A DNA stretch of 64,000 nucleotides from Nonomuraea sp. MG754425 (lineage in GTDB: Bacteria; Actinomycetota; Actinomycetes; Streptosporangiales; Streptosporangiaceae). The stretch lies in the NCBI RefSeq assembly GCF_021699195.1, contig NZ_SSXE01000017.1, positions 124,001-188,000 of the forward strand. Reading direction: 5' to 3'. Within the stretch, counting starts at the first letter, position 1; the number at the start of each line of letters is the position of its first letter. The notes beneath the pieces are model-generated. The model saw only the letters and a program-made list of their open reading frames with translations. It did no database searches and was not told where the DNA came from. A program made the position numbers and the translations under genes. Shown in pieces: positions 17,337 through 25,347 of the stretch.

Positions 17337-18284
17337 ATGACCGAGCCGAACGAACGAAGTGCGGACCCAGCCGAGCCGCTCGATCGTGCCGACCACGTTG
17401 ACTCCGTGGACTCCGCCACCCAGGCATTCGTCGCCCACCGCAACCTGCTGTTCACCGTCGCCTACGAGATGCTCGGCTCGGCCGCCGACGCCGAGGACGT
17501 CCTGCAGGAGACCTGGCTGCGATGGGTGGACGTCGATCTCGGCACCGTGCGGGAGGAGCGCGCCTACCTGGTGCGGATCGTCACCCGGCAGGCGCTGGAC
17601 CGGCTACGCGCGCTCGGCCGGCGCAAGGAGTCCTACGTCGGGCCGTGGCTGCCCGAGCCGTTGCTCACCGCGCCGGATGTGGCCGAGGACATCGAGCTCG
17701 CCGAGAGCGTCTCGATGGCGATGCTGCTGGTGCTGGAGACGCTCACGCCGACCGAGCGGGCGGTGTTCGTGCTGCGCGAGGTGTTCGATCTGGACTACGA
17801 CGAGATCGCCGAAGCCGTCGACAAGACCCCGAACGCGGTACGCCAGATCGCCTACCGGGCGCGGGCACATGTCGCCGCCCGCCGACCCCGCGGCATCGCC
17901 TCCCCGGCCGAGACCCAAGCCGCGCTCCAAGCGTTCCAGCGGGCGGTCGAAACCGGGGAGTTGCAGAGCTTGCTGGACGTCCTCGCGCCGGATGTCGTCG
18001 CCCTGAGCGACGGCGGCGGAGTCAGGCACGCCCTGCTGCACCCCGTCGTGGGGATCGACAAAGTCGCTCGCCTGCTGGCCGTCGGCTGGTGGAGACGCGA
18101 TGCGGAACGGTCGGTCGAGCTGGTTCAGATCAATGGCGGCCCCGGGCTGCTCGTACGGGTCGACGGGGAGATCGACGGAGTGGTGGCGGTGCGCGTGGAG
18201 AACGGCTACGTCACCGGCGCCTACCACGTGCGTAATCCCGAGAAGTTGTCGCGTGTGGAGCGGGAGACCGCCGTGACCCGCTGA
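17337..18284 (+). CDS. ECF41-type RNA polymerase sigma factor with SnoaL-like C-terminal domain
   Basis: 315 residues. Region 2 (FTVAYEMLGSAADAEDVLQE, TWLRW) and region 4 (LTPTERAVFVLREVFDLDYD, EIAEAVDKTPNAVRQIAYRA) are joined by a linker with WLPEPLL. The C-terminal ~110 residues are a SnoaL/NTF2-like fold and carry the DGGG and NPEKL motifs (cf. DGGGR and NPDKV of ECF41), which regulate these factors in cis in place of an anti-sigma factor. The start at 17337 follows GGAG by 6-7 bases. Divergent from the carboxymuconolactone-decarboxylase-like/NmrA operon, the usual ECF41 target. Confidence 0.92.
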   Translation: MTEPNERSADPAEPLDRADHVDSVDSATQAFVAHRNLLFTVAYEMLGSAADAEDVLQETWLRWVDVDLGTVREERAYLVRIVTRQALDRLRALGRRKESYVGPWLPEPLLTAPDVAEDIELAESVSMAMLLVLETLTPTERAVFVLREVFDLDYDEIAEAVDKTPNAVRQIAYRARAHVAARRPRGIASPAETQAALQAFQRAVETGELQSLLDVLAPDVVALSDGGGVRHALLHPVVGIDKVARLLAVGWWRRDAERSVELVQINGGPGLLVRVDGEIDGVVAVRVENGYVTGAYHVRNPEKLSRVERETAVTR

Positions 18285-18475
18285 GCTTTGCGAGACCGGC
18301 AGCGCGGGAACATGGCGGAGTCGGCAAGACCGAGGAGCAACAGCGACAACATACGCCTCCGTGCCAGCGAACCTCACGACACGATTGGCCAAACCCCACT
18401 GCCTGCGCTCCTCCTATGCCGTCGCGGTCCAGGCCGTTGCCCCGTTATCAACCTGGGCGGGCTGCAAGGCTGACA

Positions 18476-19069
18476 TCATGGCCAAGATCCGCAGAACGGC
18501 TCGACGCAGGGGGTGCCCGGGCGACATCGCGCCCATCTCATCGGTGATCTCGGCTTTGCTGCCGTAACAGAAGGACGACACGTCCCAGGTCCGCCGTAAT
18601 GGCGCGTGGTCAACAGGTACCGGTGAAGCGAGGTCTTGGGAATGCCGGTCTTGGCGGCGATCTGCGCCAGCGAGTCGCCTTCGGCCTTGAGTAGGCGCGC
18701 GTAGTCGATTTTCTCGGCGGGGTGCGCGATGGGGCGTCCCACGTGTCTGCCCGTGGCTTCGGCCACGCTGCGGGCGTGGGCGGCGCGCTCGGCGGTGAAG
18801 ATGCGCTCCATCTCGGCGAACAAGGCCAGCAGGAGGAAGGCGATGCGCGCCATGCCCTCCTCGGCGGTGTTGATGGGCAGCGGATCGGCCGGCGTGCGCA
18901 CGCCGATGCCCCGCCCTGCCAGCTCGTGGACGAGATCGAGGACCTCGCGCAGGTTGCGGCCGAGGCGGTCCAGGGTGTGCAGCACGATGACATCGCCGGG
19001 TCGGGCGTAGGTGAGTAGCCGCTTCAGGCCGTCGCGCTCGACGGAGGCGCCGGTCTTCTTGTCGATGTC
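18476..19069 (-). pseudogene. Serine resolvase/invertase, N-terminal catalytic part missing
   Basis: From residue '[19 protein letters not shown]' on, this is a clear Tn3-type serine recombinase: [20 protein letters not shown], then [20 protein letters not shown], the linker [14 protein letters not shown] and the helix-turn-helix [20 protein letters not shown]. The first ~50-60 residues, including the catalytic serine in the YxRVS motif, are gone and replaced by the complement of a tyrosine recombinase fragment. The C-terminus also reads ~45 residues past the usual end into unrelated sequence. Inactive. Confidence 0.8.
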
Positions 19070-19079
19070 GGCCCGCGAG

Positions 19080-19478
19080 GGCCGGTTGCGCCTGTACGGC
19101 AAGGGCGACAAGTTCCGCGAGGTCGATATCCACCCCAAACCCCGCACCGAACTGCAGCTCTGGCTCGACGAACGCCCCAACCGGCCTCATGCCGACGACA
19201 ACCGTGCCCTGTTTTCCTCAACGCCAAGGGCGGACGGCTGACCGCCCGCGCTGCAGGCGGCATCATCGCCGAGATCGCCCAGACCGCCGGGCTGGACGAT
19301 CCCACCACGGCGCACGTCCTGCGCCACACGCTCGCCACCACGCTGGTCCGCGGCAAGACCGACCTGGTCCTGGTCGCCGAGATCCTTGGCCACGCCCGCC
19401 TGGAGACCACCCGCCGCTACAGCTTGCCATCCGACAAGGGCAAGGAAGACGCCCTCAAATTGATCACAGTTGACCGCC
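19080..19478 (+). pseudogene. Tyrosine recombinase C-terminal half with a frameshift
   Basis: [20 protein letters not shown] and LQLWLDERP begin in one frame; at ~19213 a single missing base (CTGTTTTCC where CTGTTCTTCC would be expected) shifts to the frame with GGRLTARAAGGIIAEIAQTA and then HVLRHTLATTLVRGKTDLVL, VAEILGHARLETTRRYS. The HxLRH, H and catalytic Tyr motifs are all visible. The N-terminal half including the first catalytic Arg is absent: the sequence runs instead into the head-to-head resolvase fragment at ~19070. Confidence 0.8.
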
Positions 19479-19558
19479 GACCGCATGCCTGCCTGCGGAA
19501 AAGGGCATCAAGATCGACTCATGGCCGGTTTTACCCGTATCTCGGCTGGACCCGGTTG

Positions 19559-20836
19559 TCAGGCCGAACCGCGCATCTCCGCAGCGACCGCCCGTTCCCG
19601 CAACTGGGCCGCCTCGGCCCGTGTGGCCTCCAGTTCGGCCCGGAGGTCCTCCAGACGCGTCCGCTCCAACCGCAACTCCCCCTCCAGCCGATCGCGCTCC
19701 TTGACCACCGCCTCGACCTTCGCCTTCTCCCGCCCAGCCGCCTTACGCTCGCGGGCCAGCGCCGCGGCCCCTTCCTCCTCCAGCGCCGCCACCCTCCCCA
19801 GCAGCCGTTCGGTCTCGGAGACCGCCTGCGCGACGTCGTTCAACGCCAACGCGCGGTCACGTTCGGCGTCGGCGGCGGCCCGCTCTGCCTGGACGGCCCG
19901 TTCCACGGCCCGCTCCCGCTCCCGCACCGCCGCCTCCTCACGCGCCTGGGCCCCGATCGCCTCGCGTTCGGCCTGCTCACGCCGCCGCAGGGCGTTCGCC
20001 GTCTCCTCCCGGGCGCGATCACGTTCCTCCAGAGCGAGCGCGGTGTCCTCCTGCGCCTGTACGGCCCGCGCTCCGGCCTCCTCGGCCTGCCGGCCCGCCA
20101 GTTCCGCTCGCTCGGTGAGCTCCCGCACGGCCTGATCCTTGGCCTGCTCGGACAGCTCGGCCCGGTGGTCCGCCTCCGTGGCACGGCGTTCGGCCAGCCC
20201 CGCTCGACGCTTGGCGTCCTCGGCGGCCTGCAACGCCTGCCGTTCGGTGCTCGCGGCCTCGCGCAACGCGGCCAGTGCCTGCTCACGCGCCCGCTCGGCG
20301 TCACCCAACGCGGTCTCGCGCTCGCTCTCGGCCTCCTCGAGCCGCTGACGCATCTCGGCCGTCTGCCTGCGGGCATGCTCGGTGGCCTCGCGCGCCAGCC
20401 GTACCTGCTCGAACGCCTGCTCCCGCTCGGTACGCGCGATCGCCACCCGCGTGTGCGCCTCGGCCTGGACGGCACTCAACTTGGCCTCGACCCCGGCGGG
20501 ACTCAACTCCTCCGCCAGCGCCCGTGCCAGCGGCTCGATGGCCGAGGCCAGCCCGCTCTCCATGCGGTCGTACAGTTGCTCCGCCCTGGCCAGCGCGCCT
20601 TCCAGCCCGGGGGTCGCCCGCCGCATCTCCCGCTCCCGCTTGGCCGCCGCCTGACAATCCTTCTCAGGACAGTACGCCTTCGGCCGCCCTCTCCCCCGCC
20701 GCTGCTCGATCGGCGCACCACAGTGCTTGCAAGGGGTCACCGACGCGACCTCCCCTTCAAGCTGTCGGGTGCCGGCGTCGCTGACCTGCGGTTCGTCATT
20801 GGTGTCCGAGGTGGTCACTGGGCCTTGCCTTCTCAT
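19559..20836 (-). CDS. Zinc-finger, long coiled-coil DNA-binding-like protein (KfrA-like)
   Basis: 425 residues. A four-Cys finger (C36, C39, C56, C61) encloses an AT-hook-like RGRGRPK (47-53). After ~residue 70 the protein is almost entirely charged Ala/Glu/Arg heptads (REREQAEREAI, RDRAREETANAL and so on), a ~330-residue coiled coil. This head-plus-coil design resembles plasmid KfrA and similar proteins that accompany actinobacterial Tn3-like elements. ATG at 20836 overlaps the stop of a 50-codon upstream ORF; a GTG at 20818 has the better ribosome site (GAAGG). It sits beside two broken site-specific recombinases. DNA binding is inferred from the finger and hook, not shown. Confidence 0.75.
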   Translation of the reverse strand: MRRQGPVTTSDTNDEPQVSDAGTRQLEGEVASVTPCKHCGAPIEQRRGRGRPKAYCPEKDCQAAAKREREMRRATPGLEGALARAEQLYDRMESGLASAIEPLARALAEELSPAGVEAKLSAVQAEAHTRVAIARTEREQAFEQVRLAREATEHARRQTAEMRQRLEEAESERETALGDAERAREQALAALREAASTERQALQAAEDAKRRAGLAERRATEADHRAELSEQAKDQAVRELTERAELAGRQAEEAGARAVQAQEDTALALEERDRAREETANALRRREQAEREAIGAQAREEAAVRERERAVERAVQAERAAADAERDRALALNDVAQAVSETERLLGRVAALEEEGAAALARERKAAGREKAKVEAVVKERDRLEGELRLERTRLEDLRAELEATRAEAAQLRERAVAAEMRGSA

Positions 20837-20985
20837 TCGTAGGAGCGGATCTCAGAAAACGGAACGCCGTCCAACTCCGGGCCATGCGTCGAGAACAGAT
20901 CCATACCAGGCCAGGGCACCTGCGCCCGCGACCCCTCGCCGAGGTCTCGGCAGATCGCGCGTACCGAGCGGATCTCCACCGTCAC
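20833..20985 (-). CDS. Small 50-residue ORF upstream of the KfrA-like gene
   Basis: GTG start at 20985, TGA at 20833-20835 overlapping the ATG of the KfrA-like gene (sequence AATGA). The product contains VTVEIRSVRAICRDLGEGSR and ends LDGVPFSEIRSYE. Codon bias is normal for a coding sequence. A TAGGCT -10-like hexamer lies about 9 bases before the GTG, suggesting a nearly leaderless message. No family recognised. The tight overlap and the AT-rich palindrome just upstream suggest a two-gene autoregulated unit. Confidence 0.5.
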   Translation of the reverse strand: MTVEIRSVRAICRDLGEGSRAQVPWPGMDLFSTHGPELDGVPFSEIRSYE

Positions 20986-21001
20986 GCGATCAGCCTACCA
21001 T

Positions 21002-21025
21002 TTTTGATTTTCCAGAAAATCAAAA
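21002..21025. promoter_or_regulatory. AT-rich perfect palindrome upstream of the small ORF/KfrA-like unit
   Basis: TTTTGATTTT (21002-21011), CCAG, AAAATCAAAA (21016-21025): a perfect 10-bp inverted repeat made almost only of A and T in a GC-rich genome. It lies 17 bases before the small ORF start and overlaps where its promoter should be, so it looks like an operator, probably for the AT-hook/zinc-finger protein of the same unit. The rest of 20986-21289 holds nothing else recognisable. Confidence 0.55.
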
Positions 21026-21289
21026 TCAGAAAAGCCGATCTGTTGCGCGATGGGAACCTCCGCCAACTTGCGAGAAGGAAAGATTCCCGCAAGTAACGAT
21101 GAACGCATCAAGCCCCCTCCCTTCCCGCGGTGTGAGACTCGTCATCTGAAGCTGGGCGTTCGTCCAGCCCGCGAGGTCAGTGTGACGGGTAATCCAAACT
21201 CCCCATCACTCGTGGATGCCGCCAATGTGCCGAGGTGACCAGCGGTGCGCAACCCTTCTTCCGCGGATACAGCCTTCCAGATTGACATT

Positions 21290-21323
21290 GCTAGCTATTT
21301 CAGTCATGTTTGAAATCACTAGC
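21290..21323. promoter_or_regulatory. Imperfect palindrome in the hydrolase operon promoter
   Basis: GCTAGCTATTTCA (21290-21302) and TGAAATCACTAGC (21311-21323) pair at 11 of 13 positions around an 8-nt spacer, 20 bases before the hydrolase start. Likely operator for the GbsR/MarR-type regulator encoded second in the operon. Confidence 0.5.
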
Positions 21324-21343
21324 CAACAAGTGTGGAGCAAGCC

Positions 21344-22273
21344 ATGGAACACGTGACCTTCAACAGCCTCGGCACCCGCTGCGCGGGCGATCTCTACCTG
21401 CCCGAGACGAGCGACCCGGTCCCCGGACTGGTGCTCGGGCACAGCGGGGTGATGGTCAAAGAGGCGCTGGCGTTCTTCGCGCCGCACTTCGTCAAGGCCG
21501 GCTTCGCGGTGCTGGCCATCGACTACCGCACGGTCGGCTCCAGCGAAGGCGAGCCGCGCGGCCTGGACTACCCGGAGCGGCAGGTGGAGGACTTCCGCAG
21601 CGCCGTGTCCTACCTGCAGACCCGCCCCGAAGTACAGCCGGAGCGGATCGGGGTGTGGGGGGTGAGCATCGGCGGCTCGGTGGCGGCCCAAGCCGCCGTG
21701 CTCGATCAGCGCATCAAGTGCGTCGTCGTGCAGAGCCCCAGCGTGTGGAACGGATGGCGGTACCTGGAGCGCCTCCTGGGCCGTGCCGGTGCCCACGCGC
21801 TGCGCGACCAACTGCAGCAGGACTGGCAACGGCGCTACGAAGGCGGGCAGAGCGCTCGCGTGCCGCACCTGACGCTGGAGGGCGACAGCGTGAAGGACAC
21901 CCCGGACATGTCGATGCGCCTGTTTCCCACCTACCGCAACGAGAAGACCCTCGACTCAGCCGAGCACCTGCTCACCTTCGCACCGGAGAACCTCATCCAC
22001 CGGCTCGCGCCGACGCCGCTGCTGATGATCGCCAACGGCGGCTGGGACCCGTACCACATGCTCGAGGAGGCGCAAAGCGCCTTCGCCAAGGCGGGCGAGC
22101 CCAAGCGGCTCGCGGTGCTGCCCTACGACGTGCTCGGCCTCTACACCGGCCCTGGCCTGGAAGAGGCGATGGCGCTCGCGATCGACTGGTTCGACCTCTA
22201 CCTGCGCAGGACCCGGCTCGCGGACATCACCCCGACACCCACCTACGAGTCGGTGGCCGCCATGACAGAGTGA
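21344..22273 (+). CDS. Alpha/beta hydrolase (dienelactone-hydrolase-like)
   Basis: 309 residues from ATG 21344, which has GGAG six bases upstream; a GTG at 21332 would swallow that site. Oxyanion HG at LVLGHSG, nucleophile elbow GVWGVSIGGS with Ser108, and a candidate acid in NGGWDPYH. In relatives the catalytic His lies in a late D-H-LGxYTGPG stretch; here the same place reads YDVLGLYTGPG, so the usual His seems replaced by Val, and activity is uncertain unless another His (e.g. in DPYH) serves. First gene of a three-gene operon with a GbsR-type regulator and a methyltransferase. Confidence 0.85.
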   Translation: MEHVTFNSLGTRCAGDLYLPETSDPVPGLVLGHSGVMVKEALAFFAPHFVKAGFAVLAIDYRTVGSSEGEPRGLDYPERQVEDFRSAVSYLQTRPEVQPERIGVWGVSIGGSVAAQAAVLDQRIKCVVVQSPSVWNGWRYLERLLGRAGAHALRDQLQQDWQRRYEGGQSARVPHLTLEGDSVKDTPDMSMRLFPTYRNEKTLDSAEHLLTFAPENLIHRLAPTPLLMIANGGWDPYHMLEEAQSAFAKAGEPKRLAVLPYDVLGLYTGPGLEEAMALAIDWFDLYLRRTRLADITPTPTYESVAAMTE

Positions 22274-22306
22274 ACCGGCACACGATCAACAACGGAGGAC
22301 GCGACC

Positions 22307-22762
22307 ATGAGCACTGAGGAACAGCAGGACCGGCTGCTCCGCTGGGTGGAACGGGTGGCCGCCTTCTGCGTCGAGGAGTGGGGGCTGCCGCCCATCACCG
22401 GACGCATCCTCGGCTGGCTCATGATCTGCGATCCGGCCGAGCAGTCCGCCGGCCAGATCGCGGACGTGATCCAGGCCAGCCGGGCCTCACTCACCTCGAA
22501 CATGCGCTTCCTCACGGCCATCGACCTGGTCAAGAAGGTGAGAAGGCCCGGCGATCGCGTCTCCTACTACCGCATCGAAGACGACGCCTGGCAGAAGGTC
22601 ATCCAGCGCAAGCTCGAAAGCCTGAGCGCGTTCGGCGACATCGCCGACGAAGGGCTCGACATCACGGGCGGCGAGGGACACCGCACCGAGCGCATCAAAG
22701 CCGCCCACGACTCCCTGACGTGGCTGCAGAACCTCGCGGCCCGTCATCCGCTACGCCGTTAA
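22307..22762 (+). CDS. GbsR/MarR-type transcriptional regulator
   Basis: 151 residues beginning RLLRWVERVAAFCVEEWGLP and PITGRILGWLMICDP, the characteristic GbsR (COG1510) opening, then a winged helix (QIADVIQASRASLTSNMRFL; VKKVRRPGDRVSYYRI) and a C-terminal helix. Family members act as repressors, some responding to choline. It follows the hydrolase by 33 bases and is preceded by its own GGAGG. It probably binds the palindrome at 21290-21323 to control its own operon. Confidence 0.85.
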   Translation: MSTEEQQDRLLRWVERVAAFCVEEWGLPPITGRILGWLMICDPAEQSAGQIADVIQASRASLTSNMRFLTAIDLVKKVRRPGDRVSYYRIEDDAWQKVIQRKLESLSAFGDIADEGLDITGGEGHRTERIKAAHDSLTWLQNLAARHPLRR

Positions 22763-22771
22763 GGAACCCCC

Positions 22772-23584
22772 ATGCACCGCTGGCAACCCAAGCTCGGGCT
22801 GATCCAGGAAACGCTGCTGCTCACTCTGCACGCCAGAGCCCTGGACGCCGGGCGGCCCAGCCCCATCCTCGGCGACACGCTCTCCGCCGACCTGGCCGGC
22901 AGAATCGATTACGACTTCGGCAAGCTGAAGGTCAAGCCCAACCTCGTCCTCACCACGGCACTGCGCGCCAAGAAGCTCGACGGCGTCGTCCGCGCCTACG
23001 TCGCCGCTCATCCCGGATGTGTGGTGCTCGACCTGGGCTGCGGCCTGGACACCAGGATGTTCCGCTGTGATCCCCCGCCCGGCGTCGACTGGTACGACAT
23101 CGACTTCCCGGAAGTGGTGGACCTGCGGGCCGAATGCCTGCCCGGCCGTTCTCACCTGGTCGGAGCCGACCTCACCGGCTCCGACTGGCTCACAGCCATC
23201 CCCGGCGACCGGCCGGCGATGATCGTCGCCGAAGGGCTGCTCCCCTTCATGCCCGGCGACTCCTTCCAGACGATGACCTGCGCGCTGACCGGCCATTTCC
23301 CTTCGGGCGAACTCGCGCTCAACGGCTACACCCGCTTCGCCGCCTGGTCCATGAAGTACCACCCGACCATCAAGGCGCTCGGCATCAAAGCCGCCCAGGG
23401 CTTCGACGACCCACACGAACCAGAGTCCTGGGACGCCGGCCTCGAACTGATCGAGGAGCAGATCCTCACCCGCGCACCGGAAACAGCCCGGTTCCCGCAA
23501 CCCCTGCGCGCGCTCACCCGTCTCACCGCCCGCAGTACAGCCTTGTCGCGGCAAGGGGCCCGCATTCTCCGCTACCGATTCTGA
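22772..23584 (+). CDS. Class I SAM methyltransferase, LCMT/PPM family (COG3315)
   Basis: 270 residues; starts 9 bases after the regulator's stop. LKVKPNLVLTTALRAKKLD is the family's N-terminal helix, VVLDLGCGLDTRMFR the SAM-binding motif I with the GLDTR signature of the leucine-carboxyl/O-methyltransferase group, YDIDFPEVVDLR motif II, and MIVAEGLLPFMP the post-II EGL motif. Members methylate carboxylates or hydroxyls of small molecules, often polyketides. With a hydrolase and a repressor it makes an inducible modification operon. Product unknown. Confidence 0.85.
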   Translation: MHRWQPKLGLIQETLLLTLHARALDAGRPSPILGDTLSADLAGRIDYDFGKLKVKPNLVLTTALRAKKLDGVVRAYVAAHPGCVVLDLGCGLDTRMFRCDPPPGVDWYDIDFPEVVDLRAECLPGRSHLVGADLTGSDWLTAIPGDRPAMIVAEGLLPFMPGDSFQTMTCALTGHFPSGELALNGYTRFAAWSMKYHPTIKALGIKAAQGFDDPHEPESWDAGLELIEEQILTRAPETARFPQPLRALTRLTARSTALSRQGARILRYRF

Positions 23585-23783
23585 CCGACCCCGCCCGCGG
23601 CAGTCGCGACAGACATCGTCCTTCAGCTCGTGAACGTGCCGCCGAAGGCGGCTCGGGCGGTGGAACGGAAACCCACACGAGTGCGCCCGCTCAACGAAGA
23701 TCGCGCACTATCAGCGAGCCGTGCGAACGAGCCTTAGCGTACGTTTCCGTTCCCCACGCTCCGAAGGCCGGCTCGGCGAGGAC

Positions 23784-24335
23784 GAGGCGTGGCCGGAGCT
23801 GGAGGAGGTGCTGTCGAACAAGACGATCGACTGGGATGTGATCGGCCGCCACTACGACCAGATGATCAAGTACGCGACCGCGTTGCGGCTCAAGACCGCC
23901 GAGGCCCACCAGATGCTGCGCCGCTTCACCCGCGGCGGCCCCAAACACCCGACCTACCAGGCTCTCGAAGAGCTGGGCCGTGTGATCAGGACGATCTTTA
24001 TCTGCGAGTATCTCGCTGATGAGGCGCTGCGCCAGGAGATCCACGAGGGCCTGAACGTGGTGGAGAACTGGCATTCGGCCAACAAGGACATCTTCTACGG
24101 CAAGGCGGGCGACCTGACCGGAGACGACCGCGAGAGCGTCGAGGTGTCCGCGCTCGCGCTGCACCTGGTCCAGGCCTCGATCACCTACCTGAACACAATC
24201 CTGATCCAGGCCGTCGTACGCGATGCGAGGTGGCGCAAGAAGCTGACTCCGGTCGATCTGCGCGGCTTGTCCGCACTGTTTTGGACCCACCCGAACCTGT
24301 ACGGCAAGCTGGACCTGGACCTGGAGGGGCAGGCG
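23784..24335 (+). pseudogene. Tn3-family transposase, C-terminal half
   Basis: Reads [60 protein letters not shown], then [20 protein letters not shown] with the conserved third acidic residue of the DDE triad, and [38 protein letters not shown]. This is the last ~185 residues of a Tn3 TnpA. The preceding ~400 residues of TnpA are absent here; the N-terminal half of a similar protein lies at 14.5-15.4 kb. The frame continues after 24335 into unrelated sequence. Inactive. Confidence 0.85.
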
Positions 24336-24356
24336 CGGGGCGAGGACCTGCGTGAG

Positions 24357-24490
24357 CTACGGCAGGGCGACGGCGATGCCGCGGCCGCCGAAGAAGGTGG
24401 CGAACGTCTCGATGGGCAAGACCGCGCGGCGGGCGGCTTCGGGGTGGCCGGAGGGGTTGTGCAGGTGGAGCAGGCCGTGGTCGCGTCACC
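24357..24490 (-). pseudogene. Unidentified C-terminal protein fragment (possibly C39-like peptidase)
   Basis: Minus-strand frame ending at TAG 24357 reads [20 protein letters not shown], then [17 protein letters not shown]. It looks like the end of a real protein, perhaps a C39-like cysteine peptidase, but this is a guess. Upstream (24490-24650) another frame looks protein-like without a recognisable family. Bases 24650-24896 hold nothing recognisable. Confidence 0.25.
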
Positions 24491-24896
24491 GAGCAGCGTC
24501 ATCGGCTCCCTGTCCAGTCCCGGTGAGGATCTCAACGCCGGTCGCCGGTACGGCTTCACCGCCTCCCAGCCCGCCGACGGGCTGCGGCCCTGCGCGATCC
24601 AGCCCGAGCCGAGCCCGACGACGTCGACGAGTAGGCCGGAGTCGTGAGGCCATCAACTGTCTGTTCTGCTCGAGGAAGGCCCCCCGGCCGAGGCTCTGAC
24701 CCGGGGTCGTTGAGCCGGATCAGTGTCGCGGCGACCAGCGGCGGCTCTCGCGACGAACCTCCTGACGTCACAACGCCACGCACGGTGCGTGCATACGAGC
24801 AACCTCCCAGCCAGGGCCGACAGATCCCGTTGAAGACCCGAAGTCAGTCAGGGCTGAGTCAGACCCGGTGGGAGGTGCTCACCGACATCATCTCTG

Positions 24897-25337
24897 TCAG
24901 GGTTCGAGGTCGGTCGCTCCCTGGCCGCTCGGCATGTCGAGCGGAACGGAGATCTGGTCGTGCGTGATCAGCCAGGTGCCGGCGATTTCTCGGAAGCAGA
25001 ATGTCCATCGGACCCACATTCCGTCCGTCGAGGTCCCGCCTTTCAAGGTGCCGGCGAGTCGGGCGAAGCAGTGCCCGAACGCCACACCCTCGCCCACGGT
25101 GAGCTTCAGGTCGCGAACCTCATAGGTCACTTCCTCGAAGACCGCGAACACGTTCGCCCAGTTCTTCAGCTTCGCGTCTCTCCCTACATGCTGGAGTGGC
25201 GGCTCGATGTCGAAGGAGACGATGTCCGTGGCGTAGAGCTGCTTCAAGCCTGCGATGTCTTTGTTTCGGACGCCTTCGGCTAGCTTGTCGATGTGATTTC
25301 TGAGTTCGGTTTCGCTCACTTGCCTGGTTCCCTTCAT
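24897..25337 (-). CDS. SnoaL-like/NTF2-fold protein
   Basis: 146 residues: VSETELRNHIDKLAEGVRNK, DIAGLKQLYATDIVSFDIEP, LKNWANVFAVFEEVTYEVRD, then GVAFGHCFARLAGT and RWTFCFREIAGTWLITHDQI. The pattern of a leading helix and curved beta-sheet matches the SnoaL/DUF4440 group of ketosteroid-isomerase-like proteins. Members are isomerases, cyclases or simple binding proteins. The start is uncertain: ATG 25337 or a GTG 18 bases in, which is better spaced from AAGGG. It lies downstream of the broken multicopper oxidase and may have belonged to the same transcript. Confidence 0.75.
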   Translation of the reverse strand: MKGTRQVSETELRNHIDKLAEGVRNKDIAGLKQLYATDIVSFDIEPPLQHVGRDAKLKNWANVFAVFEEVTYEVRDLKLTVGEGVAFGHCFARLAGTLKGGTSTDGMWVRWTFCFREIAGTWLITHDQISVPLDMPSGQGATDLEP

Positions 25338-25347
25338 TCGTTGTGGG

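Noticed and set aside
19424-20842. 472-codon plus-strand open frame across the coiled-coil gene
   Set aside because: Leu/Pro/Arg-rich antisense of the Ala/Glu/Arg heptads; only its first ~18 codons belong to the tyrosine recombinase remnant.
21060-21240. Possible small genes between the KfrA-like and hydrolase units
   Set aside because: Short open frames have no ribosome sites or bias and no family resemblance.
24336-24647. Extension of the Tn3 C-terminal frame as a longer functional protein
   Set aside because: Similarity to TnpA stops at ~24335; the remaining ~100 residues are out-of-family and opposite another degenerate reading.
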